A DNA stretch of 24,584 bases from SLFT01 sp964493075. GTDB lineage: Bacteria; Hydrogenedentota; Hydrogenedentia; Hydrogenedentales; CAITNO01. Below the pieces are notes generated by a model. That model had not been told where the DNA came from. It saw only the letters and a list, made by a program, of their open reading frames with translations, and searched no databases. Where the stretch lies: positions 1 to 24,584 of the forward strand of contig CAZBNU010000042.1 in NCBI GenBank assembly GCA_964493075.1. Direction: 5' to 3'. The stretch's first letter is position 1. Every line of letters begins with the position of its first letter. A program made the position numbers and the translations under genes. Shown here piece after piece: positions 8,951 to 16,894 of this stretch.

Positions 8951-8975
8951 TTGGACCTGTCGGACAGCGTCGGAC
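8951..8975. repeat. Short GTCC-core repeat (about 9-10 nt period) in the leader of the membrane-protein gene
   Basis: Three copies of T(T/C)GGAC start at 8951, 8960 and 8970; read on the minus strand they are GTCC(G/A)A units. They lie between the proposed promoter and the start codon of the membrane-protein gene, so they would be transcribed in its leader. The array is short and imperfect, and is listed because longer arrays with the same core occur at 15916-15942 and 21952-21987. Confidence 0.4.
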
Positions 8976-8993
8976 GTTAGCTGAAACAGTCCT

Positions 8994-9022
8994 AGTATAC
9001 CAAAACGCTTACATTTTGCCTA
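8994..9022 (-). promoter_or_regulatory. Possible sigma70 promoter of the membrane-protein gene
   Basis: On the minus strand TAGGCA (9022-9017) and TATACT (8999-8994) are 17 nt apart. The -10 box equals that of the helicase promoter; the -35 box matches at 4/6. The predicted leader is about 65 nt and includes the GTCC repeats. No equally good promoter was seen for the divergent gene in the same 131-nt spacer. Confidence 0.5.
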
Positions 9023-9053
9023 TTCCTTTCCGAAATGATGTAAAATGTTGCTT

Positions 9054-11507
9054 ATGAAAAAAGTTATCTTTTTACTATTGGCGGCAGCTGCCGTGTTTTC
9101 CTGTACCACAGCGCTTGCTCAGGATGAACGGGGTATCCTTGAAGCCGCACTTGCAGGTCCTCTCCGTAATGTAGAAGAACTGATTTTTGTTACACGCGCT
9201 GCGTATGATGATCCCCATTGGTATGCCAATATCGGTTACTACTGCGATGATGAAAACAGCAAGGCCTACGCGGGCAACGGCACGCCTGATGTGGGGAAAC
9301 TGTATAAGGTCAACATTCGCACGGGGACTGTTACGGTACTCTATGATGCGCAGGGCGGTTCGGTGCGCGACCCGCAGGTGCATTACGACGGCGGGAAAAT
9401 CCTGTTCTCGCTGCGCCTGCCGGATACGGACCACTATCACCTCTATGAAATTGACACGGACGGCGGCAACCTTCGGCAAGTCACCTCGGGGCAGTACAGT
9501 GATTTCGAGCCAACCTATTTGCCTGATGACAGCATCATTTTCGTGTCCACCCGCTGCAAGCGCTGGGTGAACTGCTGGAAGACGCAGGTAGCCACCCTGT
9601 TTCGCTGTGATGCCGACGGTGCGAATATCCGCCCCGTTTCCGGCAATACCGAGCATGACAATACGCCCTGGGTGCTGCCGGACGGACGCATCCTCTACAC
9701 ACGCTGGGAATATGTTGACCGCAGCCAGGTGGACTATCATCACCTCTGGACCATGAACCCGGATGGCAGCGGCCAGCAGGTGTTTTATGGCAACATGCAC
9801 CCCAAGATACTTATGATTGACGCCAAACCCATTCCGGGCACGGACAAGGTGATCGCCACCTTCAGCCCCGGTCATGGCCGTAACGAACATCGGGGACAAG
9901 TGGCCCTTGTAGATCCTAACCTTGGCCCTGACCACCCCGATGGCGCACACATCGTATTCAAAAGAGATATTCAAGACCCCTACCCCTTGTCTGAGAACTG
10001 CTTTCTGGCGGCTCATGACAACCGTATTCTTGTTCTCGACGCCAACGATAAAAGTGAGGTTCTTTTTGAACTCGAAGGGAAGGAGGTCATCCACGAACCG
10101 CGTCCGCTTATGTCCCGTCCGCGTGAACCCGTTATTGTTGACCGGGCGAATCGTGATGAACCTGCTGGGGAACTGTTTCTGGCCGATGTCTATACCGGCA
10201 GGAACATGACAGGCGTTGCAAGGGGCGACATCAGGAATCTGCTTGTTCTTGAGTTGCTGCCCAAGCCCGTCAACTTCAGCGGCGGCCCCGACCTGCTGTC
10301 CTGGCTGGGCACGTTCACGCTCCAGCGGGTCATGGGTGTGGTGCCCGTGGAAGAAGACGGATCGGCCTATTTCAAACTGCCCGCCAACCGATCTTTCTTC
10401 TTTGTTGCGCTGGATGAAAACGATCTTTCCGTAAAGCGCATGCAGAGTTTTCTCAGCCTTGCGCCGGGCGAACGTCTCAGTTGTGTCGGGTGTCACGAAG
10501 ACCGGACACACACCCCCGCCAATTCCAGCGTCAGCACGTTTCTTGCCGCACGCCGCACCCCCAGCGAAGTCAAGCCCTTTGATGGATTTCCTGATGTTCT
10601 TGACTTCAATCGTGATATTCAGCCCATCCTGGACCGGTATTGTGTTGAATGCCACAACTTCCAGCGCCGTGAGGGCCATGTATCCCTTGTGGGGGATCTA
10701 GGCCCTATGTACAGTCACAGCTTCTATACACTGTATGCCAACAAACAGGTGGCGGACGGTCGAAACGGGTATGGCAACCAGCCGCCGCGTAGCCTGGGCT
10801 CCTCGGCCAGCTCGCTCATGAACAAGATTGATGGCAGCCACCACGATGTGAAACTCAGTGAGCGAGACTGGCGCATGGTCTGGCTCTGGATCGAAAGCAG
10901 CGCCACCTACGCTGGCACCTACGCCGCACTCAGAAATGCCGAGGAACAGCAGTTTTCCCGATCGGGTATGGTCTTTGGTTCGCAAAAGGCCGTTCTCAAG
11001 GAGCGTTGTGCATCCTGTCACACGCTGGACAAGGGAAACGACGGCGCGGGTATGACGCTGCCTTTTCATCCCGACGAAAAAGAACGACGACAGATCATCG
11101 GACGTCCAGCACCAGCGCACGAACGGATTGTGCTGGCCGACGATCCCCTTGCTCGTTTCAGCGTTCACATCCTGCTGAATCTTTCCACTCCGGAAAACTC
11201 GCCGCTGCTCCTCGCGCCGCTTGCACGCGACGCAGGAGGACTGGGCAGTTGCGGCGATGTTTTCATGAGCAAAGAAGATCCGGATTACAAAAGCCTGCTC
11301 AGCGCTATTGAAGCGTGCAAACAGAAAGCGGATACCAGACCCCGGTTTGGAACGCCAGAGTTCCAGCCCAATCGCCAGTATATCCGCGAAATGAAAACCT
11401 ACGGTGTTCTCCCCGATGACTTTAACGGCCATGCCGAGACCATTGATCCCTTCCATCTAGACCAGGAATACTGGCGCATCGCCGGATTGCAACATTATAA
11501 ACACTGA
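9054..11507 (+). CDS. HzsA-related secreted beta-propeller protein with three c-type haem motifs
   Basis: An 817-residue exported protein. A signal peptide (about 1-22, ending near ALAQ) is followed by a WD40/PD40-like propeller (about 30-450) with repeats such as DPQVHYDGGKILF and DNTPWVLPDGRILYTR. The C-terminal part carries three CxxCH c-haem motifs: CVGCH (477-481), CVECH (530-534) and CASCH (652-656). This arrangement resembles proteins annotated as HzsA-related, named after the alpha subunit of anammox hydrazine synthase. Such relatives are widespread in organisms that do not make hydrazine, so a periplasmic redox role is likely but hydrazine synthesis should not be assumed; no HzsB or HzsC partner is present here. 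The start MKKVIF at 9054 gives a textbook signal peptide; an ATG at 9045 in the same frame is also possible, and neither has a good ribosome binding site. The gene stands alone. Confidence 0.8.
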   Translation: MKKVIFLLLAAAAVFSCTTALAQDERGILEAALAGPLRNVEELIFVTRAAYDDPHWYANIGYYCDDENSKAYAGNGTPDVGKLYKVNIRTGTVTVLYDAQGGSVRDPQVHYDGGKILFSLRLPDTDHYHLYEIDTDGGNLRQVTSGQYSDFEPTYLPDDSIIFVSTRCKRWVNCWKTQVATLFRCDADGANIRPVSGNTEHDNTPWVLPDGRILYTRWEYVDRSQVDYHHLWTMNPDGSGQQVFYGNMHPKILMIDAKPIPGTDKVIATFSPGHGRNEHRGQVALVDPNLGPDHPDGAHIVFKRDIQDPYPLSENCFLAAHDNRILVLDANDKSEVLFELEGKEVIHEPRPLMSRPREPVIVDRANRDEPAGELFLADVYTGRNMTGVARGDIRNLLVLELLPKPVNFSGGPDLLSWLGTFTLQRVMGVVPVEEDGSAYFKLPANRSFFFVALDENDLSVKRMQSFLSLAPGERLSCVGCHEDRTHTPANSSVSTFLAARRTPSEVKPFDGFPDVLDFNRDIQPILDRYCVECHNFQRREGHVSLVGDLGPMYSHSFYTLYANKQVADGRNGYGNQPPRSLGSSASSLMNKIDGSHHDVKLSERDWRMVWLWIESSATYAGTYAALRNAEEQQFSRSGMVFGSQKAVLKERCASCHTLDKGNDGAGMTLPFHPDEKERRQIIGRPAPAHERIVLADDPLARFSVHILLNLSTPENSPLLLAPLARDAGGLGSCGDVFMSKEDPDYKSLLSAIEACKQKADTRPRFGTPEFQPNRQYIREMKTYGVLPDDFNGHAETIDPFHLDQEYWRIAGLQHYKH

Positions 11508-11611
11508 CTGCGTCGCTTGCCATATTCGTAGACCTGATTTGCCAACGAAGACATTATTGTCAACCCAATAAAGCTCGTGCCGCCACCCGCGATCGCGGCA
11601 AAAACTCCGGG

Positions 11612-11641
11612 TTGTCGGAAAAGCCCATATTGTTCTATAAT
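11612..11641 (+). promoter_or_regulatory. Sigma70 promoter of guaBA
   Basis: TTGTCG (11612-11617) is followed after 18 nt by a perfect TATAAT (11636-11641), predicting a transcript start near 11648 and a leader of about 57 nt. It settles the guaB start: an upstream TTG start in the same frame lies inside the -35 box and cannot be on the mRNA. A 12-bp palindrome CCGCGATCGCGG sits just upstream at 11587-11598, possibly a regulatory site. Confidence 0.75.
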
Positions 11642-11704
11642 ACCCCTCTTTACTTTATGGCGTCGAAATTGGACAGGATCAACCCCAACCCCATTCGAGG
11701 TGGT

Positions 11705-13177
11705 ATGAAAAACGAGACTATTATACAAGAAGGACTTTCCTTTGACGACGTGTTGCTGGTGCCTGCTAGGTCGGAATGGGCGCCGCGTGATGTGAACCTG
11801 GCTACGCGCCTGACCCGTACCCTCACACTGAATATCCCGCTTATGAGCGCCGCCATGGATACGGTGACCGAATCACGTCTCGCTATTGCCATTGCGCAGG
11901 AAGGCGGTATTGGCATCATTCATAAGAACCTTACCGTGGAGGAACAGGCGGAAGAGGTGGACCGTGTGAAACGATCGCAGGCGGGCATCATCACCCATCC
12001 CTTTACCCTGACGCCCGATCAGAAGCTGCGAGATGCAGAAGCACTGATGGCGCGCTATCATATTTCCGGTGTGCCCATCACGGATAAGTCGGGTAATCTG
12101 CTTGGCATTCTGACGAATCGCGATCTCCGGTTTGAAGAAGATATGGATGTCCCCGTATCCACCATCATGACGCCCCGCGAACGACTGGTAACGGTTGCGC
12201 CGGGCACAAGCAAGGAAGAAGCAAAACGGCTGCTGCACAAGCACCGCATCGAGAAATTGCCGATTGTGGATGAGCGTGACAAACTGGTGGGACTACTGAC
12301 CATTAAAGACATTATGAAAGCGCGTGATTTTCCCAGCCGCAGCGTTGACGATATGGGACGGCTGCGTGTGGGCGCAGCGTTGGGCGTTGGCCGCAGCGAG
12401 TTGGAACGGGCGGATGCCCTGTTGGCGGCGGGTGCGGATGTGTTGGTGGTGGATTCCGCCCATGGCCACGGTGCGCTGGTGATCGAAACGGTGCGCCAGA
12501 TCAAGCAGGCGTTCCCTGAAGCGCAGGTGGTTGCCGGTAACGTGGTTACGGAAAACGGGGCGCGTGATCTTATTGACGCGGGCGCTGATGCCATAAAGGT
12601 AGGCGTGGGTCCTGGCGCCATCTGCACCACCCGCGTCATTGCCGGTGTGGGTGTGCCCCAGCTGACCGCCATTATGAATGTGGCGACGGTCTGTCACGAA
12701 GCGGAAATTCCCGTCATTGCTGATGGCGGCATCAAGTATTCCGGTGACATTGCCAAAGCCATTGCTGCTGGCGCTTCAGCGGTGATGATCGGCAGCCTGT
12801 TCGCTGGCACCGAAGAAAGTCCAGGAGAAAAAGTGTTGTACGAGGGTCGCACCTACAAACTGGTGCGCGGCATGGGTTCCATCAAGGCCATGCAGCGCGG
12901 CAGCCGCACCCGGTATATGCAATTTGAATCGGAAGCGGCGAAACTGGTGCCCGAAGGCATTGAGGCGCGTGTGCCCTATCGCGGCAACCTGTCGAATTAT
13001 GTGTTTCAACTGATGGGCGGGCTGCGCGCGTCCATGGGCTATTGCGGATGTCCCGACATTCTGACCATGCAGCGTCAGGCAAAGTTTATCCGCATGACTG
13101 CCGCTGGGTTGCGCGAAAGCCATCCCCATGATGTGACCATAACAGAAGATGCACCCAACTATCAGATTCCCGGATAA
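11705..13177 (+). CDS. guaB: Inosine-5'-monophosphate dehydrogenase
   Basis: Oxidises IMP to XMP with NAD+, the first committed step to guanine nucleotides, in the cytoplasm. The 490-residue length is that of bacterial IMPDH. The N terminus has the family sequence EGLSFDDVLLVP. Two CBS domains (about 95-205, containing HISGVPITD and HRIEKLPIVDE) interrupt the TIM barrel. The catalytic loop GPGAICTTR places the nucleophile at Cys307, and IADGGIKYSGDI, GMGSIKAM and a C-terminal YCGC segment follow as expected. The ATG at 11705 has a GAGGTGG ribosome binding site and starts at the conserved N terminus; in-frame upstream starts overlap or crowd the promoter. guaA follows after 21 nt, forming a classical guaBA operon. 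No anomaly seen. Confidence 0.98.
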   Translation: MKNETIIQEGLSFDDVLLVPARSEWAPRDVNLATRLTRTLTLNIPLMSAAMDTVTESRLAIAIAQEGGIGIIHKNLTVEEQAEEVDRVKRSQAGIITHPFTLTPDQKLRDAEALMARYHISGVPITDKSGNLLGILTNRDLRFEEDMDVPVSTIMTPRERLVTVAPGTSKEEAKRLLHKHRIEKLPIVDERDKLVGLLTIKDIMKARDFPSRSVDDMGRLRVGAALGVGRSELERADALLAAGADVLVVDSAHGHGALVIETVRQIKQAFPEAQVVAGNVVTENGARDLIDAGADAIKVGVGPGAICTTRVIAGVGVPQLTAIMNVATVCHEAEIPVIADGGIKYSGDIAKAIAAGASAVMIGSLFAGTEESPGEKVLYEGRTYKLVRGMGSIKAMQRGSRTRYMQFESEAAKLVPEGIEARVPYRGNLSNYVFQLMGGLRASMGYCGCPDILTMQRQAKFIRMTAAGLRESHPHDVTITEDAPNYQIPG

Positions 13178-13198
13178 GCGTTGAGGAAGGAAGATTCC

Positions 13199-14746
13199 AT
13201 GCAGGGCATTCGTAAACCCATAGTCGTGTTGGATTTTGGCGCACAGTACAGCAAACTGATTGCGCGGCGTGTGCGTGAGTTAAATGTGTATAGCACCATT
13301 GTGCGCTATAACATTACTGCTGCGGAACTGCGCGACATGGCGCCTGCCGGCATTATTCTAAGCGGCGGTCCCGCAAGTGTGCACCAGGAAGGATCACCCA
13401 AACCGGATCCGGAACTCTTCAATCTTGGCGTGCCGGTTCTCGGTATATGCTACGGTACGCAGTTGTTCGCGCACATGCTGGGCGGCAAGGTCACCCGTGC
13501 GGACAGGCGTGAGTATGGCATCGCACAATTGAAACACCAGGATGCCGGGGGACTGCTGGCCGGAATGTCCTCACTCACCCAGGTATGGATGAGCCACGGT
13601 GATCACATTGATACGTTGCCATCGGGATTCACACCTGTTGGCCAGACGGAGAATTGTCCCTATGCTGCCATTGCAGACACCACCCGCCATTTTTATGGCG
13701 TGCAGTTCCATCCCGAAGTGGTGCATACGCCGGAAGGCATGAACATTTTCAGAAATTTTGTTTACAAAGTATGCGGGTGCGACGAATCTTGGAACATGGG
13801 TTCTTTCAGCGAAACGGCCATCACCGAAATCCGTGAGCGGGTCGGTGAAAAAAAAGTGTTATGTGGTCTGAGCGGCGGGGTGGATTCCAGTGTGGCGGCG
13901 GCATTGATACACCGCGCCATTGGCGATCAACTCACCTGCGTGTTCGTGAACAACGGGCTGCTGCGCAAAGGCGAAGCCGATTTGGTGCGTCGTGTTTTTA
14001 CAGACAACTTCCGCATTAACCTGGTGTATGTGGACGCTGAAAAACGGTTCCTTGACGCCCTTGCGGGCGTATCCGAACCGGAGCAGAAGCGCAAAATTAT
14101 CGGCGGCGTTTTCATTGATGTGTTTGAGGATGAAGCCAACAAATTGGGACATCTTGATTTTTTGGCACAGGGTACGCTGTATCCGGATGTCATCGAAAGC
14201 ACCTCGGCCACGGGCGGGCCCTCAGTAACCATCAAGAGCCATCATAATGTGGGCGGTCTACCCGAAAAAATGAATATGGAATTGCTCGAACCGTTGCGCG
14301 AACTGTTCAAGGACGAAGTGCGCGCGCTGGGTCGTGAACTTGGCCTACCCGAAGAAATTGTTTCGCGCCATCCTTTCCCGGGGCCGGGACTCGGTGTTCG
14401 CTGTGTAGGCGAAATCACCCGCGAACGGCTGGATACGTTGCGCGATGCGGATGCCATCTTTATTGAAGAAATTCGTAAGGCGGGGCTTTATGACGAAATC
14501 TGGCAGGCGCTGGTATGCCTGTTGCCTGTGAAAAGCGTGGGGGTGCAGGGCGACGAACGCTCTTACGAAGAAGTGTGCAGCCTGCGCGCTGTCACGTCTA
14601 CCGATGCCATGACGGCGGACTGGTATCGCTTTCAGCCGGAACTGCTTCAGCGCGTTTCGAACCGCATCTGTAATGAAGTACAGCACATTAACCGCGTTCT
14701 CTACGACATTACCTCCAAACCGCCTGGAACCATTGAGTGGGAATAA
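13199..14746 (+). CDS. guaA: GMP synthase (glutamine-hydrolysing)
   Basis: Amidates XMP to GMP using ATP and glutamine. The 515-residue protein has the usual fused layout. An N-terminal class I glutamine amidotransferase carries the triad Cys84 (GICYGTQ), His171 and Glu173 (QFHPEV). A PP-loop ATP pyrophosphatase follows with SGGVDSS (225-231), then the C-terminal dimerisation domain with HPFPGPGLGVR and the conserved end PPGTIEWE. The ATG at 13199 is chosen because AGGAAGGAAG lies just upstream at good spacing; an in-frame TTG at 13181 has no such site. It is the second gene of guaBA and is followed within about 20 nt by a hairpin terminator. Complete and ordinary. Confidence 0.98.
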   Translation: MQGIRKPIVVLDFGAQYSKLIARRVRELNVYSTIVRYNITAAELRDMAPAGIILSGGPASVHQEGSPKPDPELFNLGVPVLGICYGTQLFAHMLGGKVTRADRREYGIAQLKHQDAGGLLAGMSSLTQVWMSHGDHIDTLPSGFTPVGQTENCPYAAIADTTRHFYGVQFHPEVVHTPEGMNIFRNFVYKVCGCDESWNMGSFSETAITEIRERVGEKKVLCGLSGGVDSSVAAALIHRAIGDQLTCVFVNNGLLRKGEADLVRRVFTDNFRINLVYVDAEKRFLDALAGVSEPEQKRKIIGGVFIDVFEDEANKLGHLDFLAQGTLYPDVIESTSATGGPSVTIKSHHNVGGLPEKMNMELLEPLRELFKDEVRALGRELGLPEEIVSRHPFPGPGLGVRCVGEITRERLDTLRDADAIFIEEIRKAGLYDEIWQALVCLLPVKSVGVQGDERSYEEVCSLRAVTSTDAMTADWYRFQPELLQRVSNRICNEVQHINRVLYDITSKPPGTIEWE

Positions 14747-14760
14747 CCGCTTAAAAATAA

Positions 14761-14846
14761 CGTAGGCGTACCTTCCCAGGTGCGCCTCTTTTTGTTGTAA
14801 GCGGCTGTCATAATCATCGCGGCGCACCTGGGAAGGTACGCCTACG
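14761..14846. repeat. 26-bp perfect inverted repeat (inverted duplication of the guaA terminator hairpin)
   Basis: 14761-14786 and 14821-14846 are exact reverse complements over 26 bp, separated by 34 nt. Each arm contains the same GGCGTACC/GGTGCGCC hairpin, so each strand of this convergent guaA/pspF junction carries the hairpin once; only the guaA-proximal copy has a T run. No target-site duplication is visible at the ends. The arms end in CGTAGG/CCTACG, a motif seen in other intergenic hairpins of this window. Confidence 0.9.
14765..14797 (+). terminator. Rho-independent terminator of guaBA
   Basis: GGCGTACC and GGTGCGCC pair over 8 bp (one G-U wobble) around a TTCCCA loop, immediately followed by TCTTTTTGTT. 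This is a standard intrinsic terminator 18 nt after the guaA stop codon. The hairpin is also the left arm of a longer inverted repeat. Confidence 0.8.
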
Positions 14847-14852
14847 AGAGGA

Positions 14853-15860
14853 CTACTTTTCTGCGCTGTATTTGCGGTACAGACCGCGGAACTGGTGGTA
14901 GCTAAGCCCCAACAGTTTCGCTGCTTTTCGTTGGTTAAACTGGCATGATTCCAGTGCGGTCTTTACCAGAGTTGCCTCATACGCCGCCACAGCCGTTTTG
15001 AAGTCCTGATGCGCGTTTACTGTTGCTAAGGATTTAACAGATTTTTGTTCTTCTTCAGGTTCTTCAGCCTTCGGCAATTCCTCATAAGGACACACAAAGG
15101 GATCAAAGCAGAGGTCGGCAATGACTGCGCCGTCAGCGCGGTACACTGCCCGTTCCACCACGTTTTTCAGTTCCCGCACGTTGCCCGGCCAGGCGTAGTT
15201 TTCCAGTGCATCCAGTGCTTGATCTGAAAATCGGGGAATATCGTCCCGACCGAGTTCTGCCGCCATGCGCGTTGCAAAATGATTCGCAAGGAGCAGCACA
15301 TCCTCCCGTCGTGCCCGTAGCGGCGGCAGATACAGCACTTCAAAGGAAAGCCGGTCGAGCAGGTCGCTCATGAATTTGCCTGATGCGGCCCGGGCGGGCA
15401 GGTCGTTGTTGGTAGCGCCCACAATACGCACATCCACCTGCACCGCTTCGGAACCGCCCACCCGTTCAAAGGAGCCGTATTCCACCACGCGCAGAATCTT
15501 TTCCTGCACCTCCAGCGGGATGTTGCCCAACTCGTCCAAAAACAGCGTACCGCCTTCGGCGCTTTCGAACCTGCCACGACGACGCGCCCCCGCACCGGTG
15601 AACGCGCCCGGTTCGTAACCGAACAGTTCCGATTCAATCAACGACGGGGCCAGCGCGGCGCAGTTCAGCGCCACCAACGGTTCGCTCCAGCGCGTGGACA
15701 GATAGTGCAGCCGTCGCGCGGCAAGTTCCTTGCCCACACCCCGTTCGCCAATCAGCAGCACAGGCCGGTTCACCACGGCTGCGCGGGACAGCCGTTCCTG
15801 GAAATTCAGCCACGCCTCGGAATGGCCGAGGGCGTCTATGTTGGGCAGTGAAGCATTCAT
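14853..15860 (-). CDS. pspF: Sigma54-dependent activator of the phage shock operon
   Basis: A 335-residue AAA+ enhancer-binding protein that remodels sigma54-RNA polymerase at the psp promoter. It has no N-terminal receiver domain, as in PspF. The AAA+ core shows Walker A GERGVGKE (38-45), the sigma54-contacting loop GAFTGA (85-90), Walker B GTLFLDEL (about 104-111) and the arginine-finger region DLLDRLSFEV. A C-terminal Fis-type helix-turn-helix contains NQRKAAKLLGLSYHQFR, close to the E. coli PspF end. In known systems PspA binds PspF and keeps it inactive until envelope stress; the divergent pspA gene fits this. The ATG at 15860 has no recognisable ribosome binding site, because 14-nt tandem repeats abut it, so translation may be weak. 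An acidic and Lys-rich insertion precedes the HTH. Confidence 0.95.
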   Translation of the reverse strand: MNASLPNIDALGHSEAWLNFQERLSRAAVVNRPVLLIGERGVGKELAARRLHYLSTRWSEPLVALNCAALAPSLIESELFGYEPGAFTGAGARRRGRFESAEGGTLFLDELGNIPLEVQEKILRVVEYGSFERVGGSEAVQVDVRIVGATNNDLPARAASGKFMSDLLDRLSFEVLYLPPLRARREDVLLLANHFATRMAAELGRDDIPRFSDQALDALENYAWPGNVRELKNVVERAVYRADGAVIADLCFDPFVCPYEELPKAEEPEEEQKSVKSLATVNAHQDFKTAVAAYEATLVKTALESCQFNQRKAAKLLGLSYHQFRGLYRKYSAEK

Positions 15861-15900
15861 TAGGGTCTCGAGTTTAGGGTCTCGGGTTTAGGGTCTGCAC
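15859..15900. repeat. Three tandem 14-nt repeats abutting the pspF start codon
   Basis: Units TTTAGGGTCTCGAG-like occur three times (about 15859-15872, 15873-15886, 15887-15900), the first two differing at only a couple of positions and the last diverging at its end. They fill the position where a ribosome binding site for pspF would be expected. Copy-number change here would alter the pspF leader. Confidence 0.75.
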
Positions 15901-15915
15901 AATTGCTTTCATAAA

Positions 15916-15942
15916 TCCCATAGGTCCCATTAGTCCCATAAG
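15916..15942. repeat. Three tandem 9-nt repeats TCCCATAGG/TCCCATTAG/TCCCATAAG
   Basis: An exact 9-nt period over 27 bp with a constant TCCCAT core and variable last bases. It lies between the proposed pspF -10 box and the pspF start, thus in the presumed leader. It resembles the array at 21952-21987 (GTCCAT core, same period). Confidence 0.75.
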
Positions 15943-15955
15943 ACTAAACAATAGC

Positions 15956-15961
15956 ATTATA
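15956..15961 (-). promoter_or_regulatory. Possible -10 box for pspF
   Basis: A perfect TATAAT on the minus strand in an AT-rich stretch, about 95 nt before the pspF start. No good -35 box stands at 16-18 nt. A small inverted repeat GCTAA-CTA-TTAGC (15963-15975) lies just upstream and could bind a regulator. Weak evidence only. Confidence 0.35.
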
Positions 15962-16060
15962 AGCTAACTATTAGCAAAAAATACCACCAAAAAAAACGCC
16001 ACTGCAACCCGCAAAAAAATAACCAAAATAATAACAATATGTTAGCGACCTTTCGTGTTT

Positions 16061-16075
16061 TGGCATGGCGTTTGC
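16061..16075 (+). promoter_or_regulatory. Sigma54 (-24/-12) promoter of the psp operon
   Basis: TGGCATGGCGTTTGC has the invariant GG (16062-16063) and GC (16074-16075) separated by exactly 10 nt, as sigma54 promoters require. The start would be near 16087, leaving a leader of about 53 nt with a small hairpin (GTCGC-AAT-GCGAC, 16108-16120) just before AAGGAG. With pspF divergent, this fits PspF-driven transcription of pspA onwards. The upstream 200 nt would hold the PspF enhancer sites, which I cannot place. Confidence 0.85.
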
Positions 16076-16139
16076 GCTGCACAATCAACACAATAGTTTA
16101 ACCTGCGGTCGCAATGCGACGCTAACAAGGAGTTACCCC

Positions 16140-16820
16140 ATGAGCATATTCACACGGTTGAGCGACATTATCAGTTCAAACATCAACGCCATGCTGGACA
16201 AGGCGGAAGACCCGGAAAAGATGGTCAAGATGATGATCCAGGAAATGGAAGATACGTTGATTGACATCAAATCCAATTGCGCAGGCGCTATGGCCACGGA
16301 GAAGCGCATCCAGCGCGATATGGCGACAGCCTTGGACCTTGGCAGGGCATGGAGCGAAAAGGCGGAACTGGCTGTGGAAAAGAACCGGCCCGATCTCGCC
16401 CGTGAAGCGCTGCTTGAGAAGCGCCGGCACATCGAACGGGCGGAAGCCTTTGAACAGGAACTCAACGATGCCCGCGCCGTGGTAAGCCAGTATCAGGACG
16501 ATATCCAGCAGTTGGAGGATAAACTGGCGGCGGCCCGGGAAAAGCAGCGTGTGCTGGTGCAGCGTCATCGTCATGCCGTGGACAAGAAACGCGCCCAGAC
16601 CGGCATCCGCCGGTACGATTCCGTGGACGCCATGCGCCGCTTCGACAGTTTTGAACAGCGCATTGACCGCATGGAAGCGGAAGCCGACCTGGTCAACAAG
16701 GCGCGCAAGCCCTCTTTGGAAGAGGAGTTTGCCGCGCTGGAACAGGACGACGAAATCGAAAAGGAACTGGCTGGATTGGTGGCAAAAAAACAGGGCCGCA
16801 TCCCGACACCGCAGCAGTAA
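16140..16820 (+). CDS. pspA: Phage shock protein A
   Basis: A 226-residue PspA/IM30/ESCRT-III-like protein, nearly the length of E. coli PspA (222). It protects and remodels the inner membrane under stress and, in systems with PspF, holds that activator inactive. The N terminus MSIFTRLSDIISSNINAMLD is the family's amphipathic membrane-binding helix, and EDPEKMVKMMIQEMEDTL is highly characteristic. The rest is long alpha-helical coiled coil rich in Glu, Arg and Lys. The ATG at 16140 is chosen for AAGGAG 7-8 nt upstream; an in-frame extension from 16065 would overlap the sigma54 promoter. First gene of an operon with pspC, a pspB-like gene and a second pspC. Confidence 0.97.
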   Translation: MSIFTRLSDIISSNINAMLDKAEDPEKMVKMMIQEMEDTLIDIKSNCAGAMATEKRIQRDMATALDLGRAWSEKAELAVEKNRPDLAREALLEKRRHIERAEAFEQELNDARAVVSQYQDDIQQLEDKLAAAREKQRVLVQRHRHAVDKKRAQTGIRRYDSVDAMRRFDSFEQRIDRMEAEADLVNKARKPSLEEEFAALEQDDEIEKELAGLVAKKQGRIPTPQQ

Positions 16821-16878
16821 AAGTAGATGCGGCATCTTGCCGCATTTGAAGAAAAGAGGCAGGGATGCCTCTTCTACG
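16821..16878. repeat. Double-hairpin element between pspA and pspC
   Basis: Two perfect hairpins, TGCGGCA-TCT-TGCCGCA (16828-16844) and AGAGGCA-GGGA-TGCCTCT (16855-16872), are enclosed by a 5-bp outer pairing GTAGA (16823-16827)/TCTAC (16873-16877), so the RNA could fold as a three-way junction. There is no T run. In the mRNA it may stabilise the pspA message or attenuate the downstream genes. Confidence 0.7.
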
Positions 16879-16894
16879 ATGAGGAGAAGTAGTG

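Noticed and set aside
9075..10679. Long (534-codon) open frame on the minus strand opposite the HzsA-related gene
   Set aside because: It is fully antisense to a gene with a signal peptide, propeller repeats and three haem motifs. Its translation shows no recognisable domain and it has no clear ribosome binding site; it is a by-product of codon bias.
11587..11598. 12-bp palindrome CCGCGATCGCGG upstream of guaB
   Set aside because: Perfect, but short, GC-rich and without a T run; too little to call a terminator or an operator on its own.
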